Below the pieces are notes generated by a model that saw only the letters and a program-made list of their open reading frames with translations, searched no databases and was not told the DNA's origin. Below, piece by piece: positions 18,799 to 26,069 of a DNA stretch of 64,000 nucleotides. Position 1 is the stretch's first letter, and each line of letters opens with the position of its first letter. Origin of the DNA: Anaeromyxobacter oryzae. Its GTDB lineage: Bacteria; Myxococcota; Myxococcia; Myxococcales; Anaeromyxobacteraceae. Where the stretch lies: contig NZ_AP025591.1 of assembly GCF_023169945.1 (NCBI RefSeq), forward strand, positions 5,874,501-5,938,500, given 5' to 3'. The translations under genes and the position numbers were made by a program.

Positions 18799-19887
18799 TC
18801 AGCGGCTCGCGCTGCCGTCGCGAGGCGCCGAGGCGGGGCGCGGATCACGCGGATGGCGGAAGAACTCGACCTGCCAGGCGTGGACCGCCGCGTTGTGGCA
18901 CGCGAGATCGGGGCAGAACACGTGCGTGCCGTCGTTCCGTGAGACGAAGTAGAGGTCGGCGCAGTCGTCGGGCGCGAGCGTCGCCTGCAGCGCGGCGGCG
19001 CCGGCGTTCGCGATGGGCCCGGGCGGGAGCCCGGCCGTCGTGTACGTGTTGTAAGGATGCGGCGCGACGAGGTCGGCGCGGGTGATGTTCTTCGACCAGT
19101 GCCCGGTGCGGAGCAGCGTCGCGTACATCACCGTCGGATCGGTCTGCAGCCGCATCCCGATGCGAAGGCGGTTCCGGAACACGCACGAGATCCGCGCGCG
19201 CTCCTCCGGCCGTCCGGTCTCCTTCTCCACGATGGAGGCGAACGTCGCCGCCTGTCCCATGTCGAACGTGACGCCGGGCTTGCGGGCCGCGTCCGCCTTC
19301 GCGTACTCGTCCTTGAAGCGGGCGACCATCGCCTCCGCGATCGACCGCGCCGAGGTGCCCCTCGCGAAGGCGTACGTGTCCGGGAAGAGGAAGCCCTCCA
19401 GGCCGTCGAACGGCAGGCCCAGCGCACGGGCGACCGCGGGGTCGTGCGCCACCGCGGCGAAGTCCTCGGCGCGCGCGAGCCCGCTCCGCCCGACGATGTC
19501 CGCGATCTCGTCGATGCGGAGCCCCTCCGGCACCGTGAACCGGTGCAGCTTCACCTGCCCCTCGAAGACGCGCTCGAGCACCTGATCCGGCGTGAGCGGC
19601 CCCTGGAACGCGTACTCGCCGGCGCGAAAGGGGCGCCGATCGCGCTTCACCCAACGGAAATACGTCCACGCCCGCGACTCGTCCGCGAGGACGCCCGAGT
19701 GCGCGAGGAGCCGGACGACCGCCCGGGCGGATGCGCCCGGCGGGACGATCACGACCTTCTCGTCGGGGTCGCCGTACGGCGTCGAGCGGAACGCCTCGAG
19801 CTTCCGCCAGGTGGCGAAGCCGGCGGCGCCGACCGCCACGATCGCGAGCAGGAGGAGGACGAGCGCGAGCCGCAGGAGCCGCTTCAC
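18799..19887 (-). CDS. mltG: Endolytic murein transglycosylase MltG (YceG)
   Basis: 362 residues with one N-terminal transmembrane helix (residues 4-26), a LysM-like periplasmic domain (VVIVPPGASARAVVRLLAHSGV) and the YceG catalytic domain. The active-site motif IVEKETGRPEE is present (E221/E223), followed by the family signature RLRIGMRLQTDPTVMYA and PYNTYTTAGLPPGPIANAG. It cuts nascent glycan strands at the inner membrane and sets their length. The GTG start overlaps the ruvX stop as GTGA, the usual yqgF-mltG pairing. A 40-residue C-terminal extension contains Cys residues (FCPDLACHNAAVH). Confidence 0.93.
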   Translation of the reverse strand: MKRLLRLALVLLLLAIVAVGAAGFATWRKLEAFRSTPYGDPDEKVVIVPPGASARAVVRLLAHSGVLADESRAWTYFRWVKRDRRPFRAGEYAFQGPLTPDQVLERVFEGQVKLHRFTVPEGLRIDEIADIVGRSGLARAEDFAAVAHDPAVARALGLPFDGLEGFLFPDTYAFARGTSARSIAEAMVARFKDEYAKADAARKPGVTFDMGQAATFASIVEKETGRPEERARISCVFRNRLRIGMRLQTDPTVMYATLLRTGHWSKNITRADLVAPHPYNTYTTAGLPPGPIANAGAAALQATLAPDDCADLYFVSRNDGTHVFCPDLACHNAAVHAWQVEFFRHPRDPRPASAPRDGSASR

Positions 19888-20297
19888 GCCGCGCTCCGGT
19901 CGAGCCAGCCCTGGAGGATCACCGCCGCCGCTTCCGCGTCGATCATCGACCTCGCATCCTTCGACGAAACGCCCCGGTCGCGCAAGCGCGTTTCCGCCTC
20001 GAACGAGGAGAGCCGCTCGTCGAAGAGCTCCACCGGGACGCCGAGCGCGGCGGCGAGCTTCGGCGCGAACGCCCGCGCCAGACGGGCGGACGCGCCCTCG
20101 GTGCCGTCCATGTTGAGCGGCAGACCGAGCACCGCGCGGGTCACCTCGTAGTCGCGCGCGATCTCCGCGATGGCGGCGAGGTCGCGCGGCTCTCCACGCC
20201 GGGTGATCACGGTGAGGGCGCGCGCCGTGCGGAGCACGTCATCCGACACCGCGAGCCCGATCCGGACGCGGCCGAGGTCGACGCCGAGCGTGCGCAT
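19884..20297 (-). CDS. ruvX: Putative pre-16S rRNA nuclease / Holliday junction resolvase, YqgF (RuvX) family
   Basis: 137 residues, typical length. RNase H-like fold with the first acidic residue in GVDLGRVRIGLAVSD, the PLNMDGTEG loop, the second acidic site in ELFDERLSS and the third in SMIDAEAAAVILQGWLD. The ATG at 20297 places the catalytic Asp at residue 6 as in homologues; the frame is open further upstream but not conserved. The stop overlaps the mltG start. Family members process the 5' end of 16S rRNA in Escherichia coli and resolve branched DNA in other species; which applies here cannot be told. Confidence 0.9.
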   Translation of the reverse strand: MRTLGVDLGRVRIGLAVSDDVLRTARALTVITRRGEPRDLAAIAEIARDYEVTRAVLGLPLNMDGTEGASARLARAFAPKLAAALGVPVELFDERLSSFEAETRLRDRGVSSKDARSMIDAEAAAVILQGWLDRSAA

Positions 20298-20492
20298 GCG
20301 CGGGCAATCTAGGGCGCCGGCCGCGCGGGCGTCAAACGGGCCGCCGCGCGGACGCGTGGGTGCCGGCGTGGACCCGTCGCTCGCCCAACCCCGCGGGATC
20401 GCGGCGCGCGCCGCTGGCACGGGGCGCGCTCTCGCGCGGGTCGAACCCCGCGGGCGTCTCCGACCCCCGCGCGACCGAAAGGACCTCGAGCC

Positions 20493-21422
20493 ATGATCGC
20501 AGCCACGACCTCGGCCCCGGCGCCCGCCGCTGCCGCCCCACCCGATCCGGGAGCGACGACCTCCGCGCGAGCGTCCGCCGGTGCCCCACCGCGCTCCGCG
20601 TCGGCAGGGGTCCTCCTCTCGCAGGGCGAGGCGGGAGACCTCGGGACGACGACCGCGTCGGGGAAGGGCGCCGCTGCGACGTCGACCCGCCGCACGATCG
20701 CGAGGCGGACGGCGAGCGTCGGGTACGCCCCGAGCGCCTCGACCGCCGCCAGCGTGAAGGCCTCCACCGCGAAGGCCCCCACCGCGAAGGCCCCCACCGC
20801 GAAGGCCCCGCTCGGGTTCCTCTCGGACACGAAGCTGAGCGTGGACGAGCGGCTCTTCCGCCTGATGATGTACGTCTCGGACAAGTACGAGAAGGAGCTC
20901 GACAAGAAGCTGAAGGAGATCCAGACGAAGGCGGCCAGCACCCCCGCCTCGGGCAGCGCGAGCAAGAGCAGCGGCTCGAAGAAGAAGTCCAGCTTGCTCG
21001 GCAACCTGGGCGGAGTCCTCAAGGCCGTCGCCGCGCCCGGGCTCGCGCTCCTCGACATCAAGGAGGTGCAGTCGGTCGCGAAGGTCGTGGCCGGCCCGGC
21101 GCTCGCCGCGGGCGCCACGGCCTTGGGGTTCCCGCAGGCGGCCCCCGCCCTGATGCAGCTCGGTCCGCAGATCGTGGGCGCGGCGTCGCAGCTCTCCACG
21201 ACCCTCGACGCCCTCGGCGGATCGTCGAGTGGCGGAGGTGCGTCGAGCGGCGGGTCCTCCTCGTCTTCGTCGTCGAGCGGCACGCCCGAGATCGATCAGG
21301 TCCAGATCATGGAGCTCCAGCGCGTGATGGAGAAGCAGAAGGAGATGTTCGGGCTCGTCTCTAACATCCTCGGCTCGATGCACCAGACGCGGATGTCCAT
21401 CATCAACAACGTGCGCGCGTGA
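20493..21422 (+). CDS. Low-complexity protein of unknown function with C-terminal helix
   Basis: 309 residues with no recognised domain. Residues 1-105 are Ala/Ser/Thr/Pro-rich and probably disordered, including three TAKAP repeats encoded by a 15-bp tandem repeat. A charged helix follows (VDERLFRLMMYVSDKYEKEL, about 113-135), then a Ser/Lys linker, a Gly/Ala-rich apolar segment (about 165-235) and a Ser/Gly run. It ends in an amphipathic helix (QIMELQRVMEKQKEMFGLVS to MHQTRMSIINNVRA). AAGGA precedes the ATG. The stop lies 11 bp before the GTG of a TPR gene. Disordered N-terminus, apolar centre, C-terminal helix and a TPR partner recall type III secretion translocators with SycD-like chaperones. 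This is only a structural analogy. Confidence 0.6.
   Translation: MIAATTSAPAPAAAAPPDPGATTSARASAGAPPRSASAGVLLSQGEAGDLGTTTASGKGAAATSTRRTIARRTASVGYAPSASTAASVKASTAKAPTAKAPTAKAPLGFLSDTKLSVDERLFRLMMYVSDKYEKELDKKLKEIQTKAASTPASGSASKSSGSKKKSSLLGNLGGVLKAVAAPGLALLDIKEVQSVAKVVAGPALAAGATALGFPQAAPALMQLGPQIVGAASQLSTTLDALGGSSSGGGASSGGSSSSSSSSGTPEIDQVQIMELQRVMEKQKEMFGLVSNILGSMHQTRMSIINNVRA
20766..20810 (+). repeat. 15-bp tandem repeat, three copies, coding TAKAP
   Basis: Three head-to-tail copies of ACCGCGAAGGCCCCC (the last ends in G) inside the unknown low-complexity gene. They translate to TAKAPTAKAPTAKAP. Copy number of such an in-frame repeat could vary between strains without breaking the frame. Confidence 0.9.
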
Positions 21423-21433
21423 GGAGACCGACC

Positions 21434-21883
21434 GTGAACGACTTCCGGGAGATGCTGGAGCGGATCATGGGCGCGCCGCCCGTCGCGGAGCCGGCGCCGA
21501 CGCTCGCGGAGCAGCAGGGGATCACGCAGGAGCTGGGCGACGCCGTCGCGTGCCTCGCCGAGGCGGAGCTGGCCGCCGGGCGTACCGAGATCGCCCGCGC
21601 GATCCTCGAGGGGCTGGTCGTGACGAACCACAGGGATGCCGGAGCATGGGCGTTGCTGTCGGCGGCCCACCGCAAGCTCGCGCAGCCGCTCGCGGCGCGG
21701 TTCTGCGCCGAGGTCGCAACGACGCTCGCGCCCGCGGATCCGTGGATCCGGCTCGCGCGGGCGGAGTCGCTCCTGTCGTTCCCGGATGCCCGCGGGGAGG
21801 CGCGGGGGATGCTGGAGGGGCTCGCCGCGGACGCTGACGTCGGCGAGCGAGCCCGGGTCCTCCTCGGTGCTCTCCCTGAGTGA
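21434..21883 (+). CDS. TPR-fold protein, possible chaperone of the preceding gene product
   Basis: 149 residues built of paired helices with TPR spacing: VACLAEAELAAGRTEIARAI, then AGAWALLSAAHRKLAQPLAA, then PWIRLARAESLLSFPDARGE. The length is close to the SycD/LcrH type III secretion chaperones, but the family cannot be assigned by eye. Two GTG starts are possible. The one at 21434 is chosen because GAGGAG lies 8 nt upstream; the earlier one at 21419 would overlap the preceding stop. Coupling to the unknown gene upstream suggests a protein-partner relationship. Confidence 0.6.
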   Translation: MNDFREMLERIMGAPPVAEPAPTLAEQQGITQELGDAVACLAEAELAAGRTEIARAILEGLVVTNHRDAGAWALLSAAHRKLAQPLAARFCAEVATTLAPADPWIRLARAESLLSFPDARGEARGMLEGLAADADVGERARVLLGALPE

Positions 21884-21948
21884 AACTCGCGCGGGCGTGA
21901 CCGACCTCGGAAGTCCACTTTTGCCGCGCAATTCTGGCGCCTCCTCGC

Positions 21949-21978
21949 TTGACGGTTCGCGTTCGTATCGGGGATATT
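21949..21978 (+). promoter_or_regulatory. Sigma-70-type promoter of the cold-shock gene
   Basis: TTGACG at 21949-21954, an 18-bp spacer and GATATT at 21973-21978. The predicted transcript would have a leader of about 78 nt before the ATG at 22064, in keeping with the long leaders of cold-shock mRNAs. Confidence 0.6.
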
Positions 21979-22063
21979 TCGCGACCGAGCCGAGGGTCCG
22001 TGCCCCACGGCTCCGCGGGCCGGCGGTCGGCCCGTTCCGGGACTCAAAAGGAAGCGTGAAGCG

Positions 22064-22264
22064 ATGGCGAACGGCACCGTGAAGTGGTTCAACGACGCGA
22101 AGGGTTACGGGTTCATCTCCCAGGAGGGCGGGGAGGACGTCTTCGTTCACCACACGGCCATTCAGATGGATGGCTTCCGCACCCTCAAGGAGGGCGAGCG
22201 GGTGGAGTTCGAGGTCACCCAGGGCCCCAAGGGCCTCCAGGCGGCGAACGTCCGCCGCGGGTAG
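22064..22264 (+). CDS. Cold-shock domain protein (CspA family)
   Basis: 66 residues forming a single OB-fold cold-shock domain: GTVKWFNDAKGYGFI contains RNP1 and DVFVHHTAI contains RNP2; the C-terminus is QAANVRRG. It binds single-stranded RNA and DNA and should act as an RNA chaperone. AAGGA about 12 nt upstream serves the ATG. The gene is monocistronic, framed by its own promoter and a hairpin terminator at 22290-22313, and stands just ahead of infA. Confidence 0.95.
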   Translation: MANGTVKWFNDAKGYGFISQEGGEDVFVHHTAIQMDGFRTLKEGERVEFEVTQGPKGLQAANVRRG

Positions 22265-22289
22265 GCCCTGCGATCGTTTGACCGAACGG

Positions 22290-22313
22290 GCGGCCTCGGG
22301 CGACCGAGGCCGC
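22290..22313 (+). terminator. Hairpin terminator after the cold-shock gene
   Basis: A perfect 10-bp stem GCGGCCTCGG / CCGAGGCCGC closes a GCGA loop 25 bp after the cold-shock stop. Only a weak pyrimidine stretch follows (CTCGCGCTTA), so it may be an attenuating or partly Rho-dependent end rather than a complete terminator before infA. Confidence 0.6.
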
Positions 22314-22371
22314 TCGCGCTTATAGAGGAGCCCGCCCGCCCCGTGCTGGGGGCTCCCCTCGGAAAGGTCCG

Positions 22372-22593
22372 ATGAGCGAGAAGGAAGCTGGCATCGAGGT
22401 ACAGGGCACCGTCGAGGAGGCGCTCGCCGGCGGCATGTACCGGGTGAAGGTCGACCAGGGCCCGGTGGTCCTCGCGTACGCGTCCGGGAAGATGAAGAAG
22501 TTCCACATCCGCATCATCCCCGGCGATCGCGTCAAGCTCGAGCTGTCCCCTTACGATCTCACCCGCGGTCGCATCACCTACCGCGACAAGTAG
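22372..22593 (+). CDS. infA: Translation initiation factor IF-1
   Basis: 73 residues, an S1/OB-fold protein of standard IF-1 length: VQGTVEEALAGGMYRVKVD, then VLAYASGKMKKFHIRIIPGD, then VKLELSPYDLTRGRITYRDK. It binds the A site of the 30S subunit during initiation. It stands alone here, not in a ribosomal protein operon. A GC-rich stem (GAGCCC pairing with GGGCTC across 22328-22359) lies directly ahead of the ribosome site GGAAAGG and could affect translation. Confidence 0.95.
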   Translation: MSEKEAGIEVQGTVEEALAGGMYRVKVDQGPVVLAYASGKMKKFHIRIIPGDRVKLELSPYDLTRGRITYRDK

Positions 22594-22650
22594 CTGCCGC
22601 GACGGGGCGAGGGGCCCTGGCGCCGAGCGCTCATCGAGGTGCGCGCCCCC

Positions 22651-23787
22651 ATGGCGGCTTCCCAGCGCAAGCTCTGGCTCGACTGGCAGCGCGGCCTGGC
22701 CGTGCTGTTCATGGTCGAGGTGCACGTGCTCGACGCGTGGCTCTCGCCCGCGGCACGCCACGGCGGACCGTACGCCGCCCTCCTGATGCTCGGCGGCTTC
22801 GCCGCCCCGGGCTTCCTCTACATGGCGGGCCTCTCGCAGGCGCTCGCCGACGCCTCGCAGGAGCGAAAGGGCGTCGCGCCCGCCGACCGCCGGCGAGGCG
22901 CGCTCCGCCGGGCGGTCTGGCTCCTCGGCGTCGCCTACGGGTTCCGGCTCGCCGAGTACCTGCTCGGCGGCGCGTGGCGCAGGCCGGACGGCTGGCAGGA
23001 CCTCCTCAAGGTCGACATTCTGAACGTCATCGCGGTCGGGCTCGCCCTGTCGGCGGTCGCCGTCGGGCGCCCGCGCCGGCTCGGCGCGCTCCTCGCCGGC
23101 GCCGCCGCGCTCGGGATCGTGCTCGCGACGCCGCCGATCGCCGACGTGCTCCGCCACTACGACCTCCCGCGCGCCGGGCAGGCGGCTGACGCCGCCGCGC
23201 GCGTCGCGCCGAACCGCGCCGTCGACGTCGGGCTCGCCTACCTCTACGCGAGCTGGCCGCGCGCGAACTTCAGCCTGTTCAACTGGGTGGCGTTCCTGCT
23301 CGCGGGCGCGGCGGTCGCGCCGCTCGCGGCGGGTCCCCGCCGCCCCCTGCGCTGGCTCGGGCTCGGCGCCGCGCTGTTCGCGCTCGGGTGGGCGGTGGAT
23401 CGCGGGCCGGACCTCTACGCGTACCAGAGCTTCTGGCGCACCTCGCCCGCGTGGTTCGCGATGCGCCTCGGGATCTGCGCCGGGTTCACCGGGCTGCTGC
23501 AGCTCGTGCCCGACCGCGCGGAGCGACCGCTCGCGTGGCTCTCGACGCTCGGCCGCCAGTCCCTCGTCGGCTACATCGCGTCCGTGGAGCTGACGTACGG
23601 CGTGCTGATGGACGGGCTCGCCGTGCGCCTCGGCGCGACGCCGCTCCGGAAGGCGCTCTCGTTCGGAGCGACGGTGAGCGGCATGGTCGCGATGGTCGCG
23701 CTGACCTGGGCGATCTCGGTCGCGTGGGAGCGGCTCCAGGCGTGGCGGAAGGGGCGCCCGCGCGCCACCCCCGCCGCGGCGGCCTGA
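22651..23787 (+). CDS. HGSNAT/DUF1624-like acyltransferase membrane protein
   Basis: 378 residues with about nine to ten transmembrane helices. The N-terminus RKLWLDWQRGLAVLFMVEVH corresponds to the conserved opening of the DUF1624/heparan-alpha-glucosaminide N-acetyltransferase family (usually D-x-x-RG followed by a catalytic-region His on helix 1). Later segments include FLYMAGLSQALA and LSTLGRQSLVGYIASVELTYG, typical of acyltransferase-3-like folds. Probable role: moving an acyl group across the inner membrane onto a cell-surface glycan. An ATG at 22651 is chosen over a GTG 12 nt earlier because GAGG lies 11 nt before it. It follows infA after 57 bp. Confidence 0.65.
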   Translation: MAASQRKLWLDWQRGLAVLFMVEVHVLDAWLSPAARHGGPYAALLMLGGFAAPGFLYMAGLSQALADASQERKGVAPADRRRGALRRAVWLLGVAYGFRLAEYLLGGAWRRPDGWQDLLKVDILNVIAVGLALSAVAVGRPRRLGALLAGAAALGIVLATPPIADVLRHYDLPRAGQAADAAARVAPNRAVDVGLAYLYASWPRANFSLFNWVAFLLAGAAVAPLAAGPRRPLRWLGLGAALFALGWAVDRGPDLYAYQSFWRTSPAWFAMRLGICAGFTGLLQLVPDRAERPLAWLSTLGRQSLVGYIASVELTYGVLMDGLAVRLGATPLRKALSFGATVSGMVAMVALTWAISVAWERLQAWRKGRPRATPAAAA

Positions 23788-23838
23788 CGTCGAGGTCCGG
23801 CGCGGGCGGCTTGACCCGGGGGGCCCACCCGCGGTCGC

Positions 23839-24021
23839 ATGGGCCCGGTGGAGATCCTCTTCGCGCTCGCGGTGCTGCTGCCGTTCGGGCTCGGGGCCTG
23901 GGCGCTCGCCATCACGGCGTATGCGCGGGCGCGGGAGGCGTCGCGGCGGGTCGCGGCGCTCGAGGCGCGGCTCGCGGCGCTGGAGCGCGCCGCGCGCGAC
24001 CGGGGACCAGGGCAGGGTTAG
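23839..24021 (+). CDS. Small single-pass membrane protein with coiled coil
   Basis: 60 residues: one transmembrane helix (residues 5-28, ILFALAVLLPFGLGAWALAI) followed by a short heptad-like helix (REASRRVAALEARLAALERA). Size and layout resemble many uncharacterised phage-shock-like or YtxH-like small proteins, but no family is recognised. It converges on the AsmA/GT51 gene with a 4-bp stop overlap. No strong ribosome site is visible. Confidence 0.5.
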   Translation: MGPVEILFALAVLLPFGLGAWALAITAYARAREASRRVAALEARLAALERAARDRGPGQG

Positions 24022-25958
24022 GGGCGCGCCAGCGCGTCGGGCCGGGCGAACACCACGGGCTCGCGCAGCGCGGTCGCGAGCGCGTCGTCGGTGATCGCGC
24101 CCTGCTCGAGCATCTTGAGGAGCAGCTCGTCGACGCGCTGCTCCCACGCCTCGCTGAGCGTGCCGCGGTCCCACATCACGTGATAGCGGACCGGGTTCGG
24201 GATCACGGTGGCGAGGAACGCGGCCTCCTTGGGCGTGAGCTCGCGGGCGTCCTTGCCGAACCAGTGGCGCGCGGCGGGGCCGATGCCCCAGATCCCGGGG
24301 CCCCACTCGGCGACGTTCAGGTAGATCTCCAGCAGCCGGTGCTTCGGTACGGTCGCCTCGAGGGCGATCGTGAGCGCGGCCTCGCGGACCTTCCGCGCGA
24401 GCGTCTTCTCCCGCGACAGGTAGAGGTTCTTCGCGAGCTGCTGGGTGATCGTGGAGCCGCCGCGGACCACGCGGCCCTTCTCCGCGCCGGCCGCGAACGC
24501 GTTCCGGAGCTCCTGGAAGTCGAACCCCTCGTGCGCGAAGAAGCCGCCGTCCTCGCTCGCGGTCACGGCCCGCACCACGTGGACCGGGAGCTCGGAGACC
24601 GGCACGAAGTCCGGCGAGCGCGGGCCGACCACGATCGCGCGCGCCGTCCCGCGCTCGACCTCCGGGTGGAACACGAACGGCGCGCGGAGCGCGGCGGGGG
24701 GCGCGCGCCGCGTCTCCTCGCGCATGCGCGCGAGGTCGAGGCTCGCCTGGACCGTCCACGCCGCGGGCGCGAGGAGCGGGCCGGCCAGCTCGAAGCGCGC
24801 GTCGAGCGTGCCGCCCGGGCGTGGAGCGTCCTCGGGCAGCGCGAGCGACGGCGGCAATGCGGCGACCACGGCGGCGAAGTCCACCCCGTCCGCGCGGACG
24901 GTGAGGGAGAAGGGCACGCCGGGGCCGAGCCGGGCGTCGCCCGCGACCGCGACCGCGAGGCCGCCGGGCAGCGTGACCGTCCCGTCGCGGACCGTCACCC
25001 GGCGGTCGGCGCCGTCCCAGTCGACCGCGCCCGAGGCGGAGACGGCGAGCGGCCCCACGGGATCCGCGCCCAGCCGCTTCCCGGCGAGGACCAGGTCGGT
25101 CGCGGTGACTCGCCCGCGAACCCGAGCCCGCGAGAGATCGAGCGGCACCTCCGCGGACACGTCGAGCGAGAGCGAGCCCTGCTCGAGCGTGACCGCGCAG
25201 TCGCGCAACGCGGCGGGGAGCGCGGCGGGGCGGACCCCCCCGAGGAGCGCCTCGCCGGTCCACCCGGACCCGTCCCGGCGGACGGAGAAGACGCCGCGCC
25301 CGCCGCCCGGGACGAGGATCTCGCCGGCGACGCGCTCGGCGCCGTCGGCGCGCTCGCGGCGGATCGTTGCGTCCACGGGGCCGAGGTCGAGGTCGCGGCC
25401 TCCGACCGGGAGGTGGACGGACAGGTCCTGGACGGAGAGGAGCGGGTCCTCGCCGCGGTCGTCCGCGGCGTCGTCCGGGAGGGTCCGCGCGATCGCGGCG
25501 GCCGCGACCCGGTGGGGCGCGCGCCGGGGCAGGCGCGTCGCGAGCTCCCGGAGCGCCTCGCCGCCGGTGCCGGCCTCGACCCGCACGTCCTGGAGCCGCA
25601 CGGACGCGGGCTCCGCCCGCCCCGCGAGGAGCGCCCAGAGCCGGGCCCGGACGCGGACGCGCGCGATCCGGATCACCGGCGGATCGGCGGGGTGCGTGCC
25701 GGGGATCGTCACCGGGCCGAACGTGACGCAAAAGAGCGGATCGACGTGCACGTCCGGGCCGACGGCGACCTCGCCGACCCGCGCCCGGAGCAGTCGCTCG
25801 ATGCGGTCCCGGAGCGCCGCCTGGAACGCCGGCCGCGACACCAGCCCGACCGCCGCCACGTACAGCAGGCCGGCGGCGAGGACGGAACCGACCGCCACCC
25901 GCCAGGCGCGGCTCCGCCACGACGTCACGGAAGGGGAGGTGGAGGGCTCGGAGATCAC
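24018..25958 (-). CDS. AsmA-like domain fused to a GT51 peptidoglycan glycosyltransferase
   Basis: 646 residues. After an N-terminal transmembrane helix (about 20-42), residues 45-420 read like an AsmA/DUF3971-type periplasmic beta-rich domain (repeated DLSRARVRGRVTATDLVLAG-type strands). The C-terminal about 200 residues are a monofunctional GT51 glycosyltransferase like MtgA. Catalytic Glu is in TASEDGGFFAHEGFD, then RGGSTITQQLAKNLYLS, KVREAALTIALE, and EIYLNVAEWGPGIWGI. It should polymerise lipid II, with no transpeptidase domain. The AsmA-like moiety, related to lipid-transfer bridge proteins, is unusual for MtgA, which is normally about 240 residues. The start is GTG; no clear ribosome site. 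Confidence 0.8.
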   Translation of the reverse strand: MISEPSTSPSVTSWRSRAWRVAVGSVLAAGLLYVAAVGLVSRPAFQAALRDRIERLLRARVGEVAVGPDVHVDPLFCVTFGPVTIPGTHPADPPVIRIARVRVRARLWALLAGRAEPASVRLQDVRVEAGTGGEALRELATRLPRRAPHRVAAAAIARTLPDDAADDRGEDPLLSVQDLSVHLPVGGRDLDLGPVDATIRRERADGAERVAGEILVPGGGRGVFSVRRDGSGWTGEALLGGVRPAALPAALRDCAVTLEQGSLSLDVSAEVPLDLSRARVRGRVTATDLVLAGKRLGADPVGPLAVSASGAVDWDGADRRVTVRDGTVTLPGGLAVAVAGDARLGPGVPFSLTVRADGVDFAAVVAALPPSLALPEDAPRPGGTLDARFELAGPLLAPAAWTVQASLDLARMREETRRAPPAALRAPFVFHPEVERGTARAIVVGPRSPDFVPVSELPVHVVRAVTASEDGGFFAHEGFDFQELRNAFAAGAEKGRVVRGGSTITQQLAKNLYLSREKTLARKVREAALTIALEATVPKHRLLEIYLNVAEWGPGIWGIGPAARHWFGKDARELTPKEAAFLATVIPNPVRYHVMWDRGTLSEAWEQRVDELLLKMLEQGAITDDALATALREPVVFARPDALARP

Positions 25959-26069
25959 GCGCGCGCTGATTATCTGCCCGGGTTCTGGGGGTCAACCGCT
26001 TCCCCGACGGGGAGGGGCCGGGCGCTCGGAGGGATGAAACCGCCGGCAGCGCTGTTAACATCCCGGCGA

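Noticed and set aside
20434..20455. T-loop-like sequence GGTTCGACCC (minus strand) as part of a tRNA
   Set aside because: No acceptor, D or anticodon arm can be folded around it.
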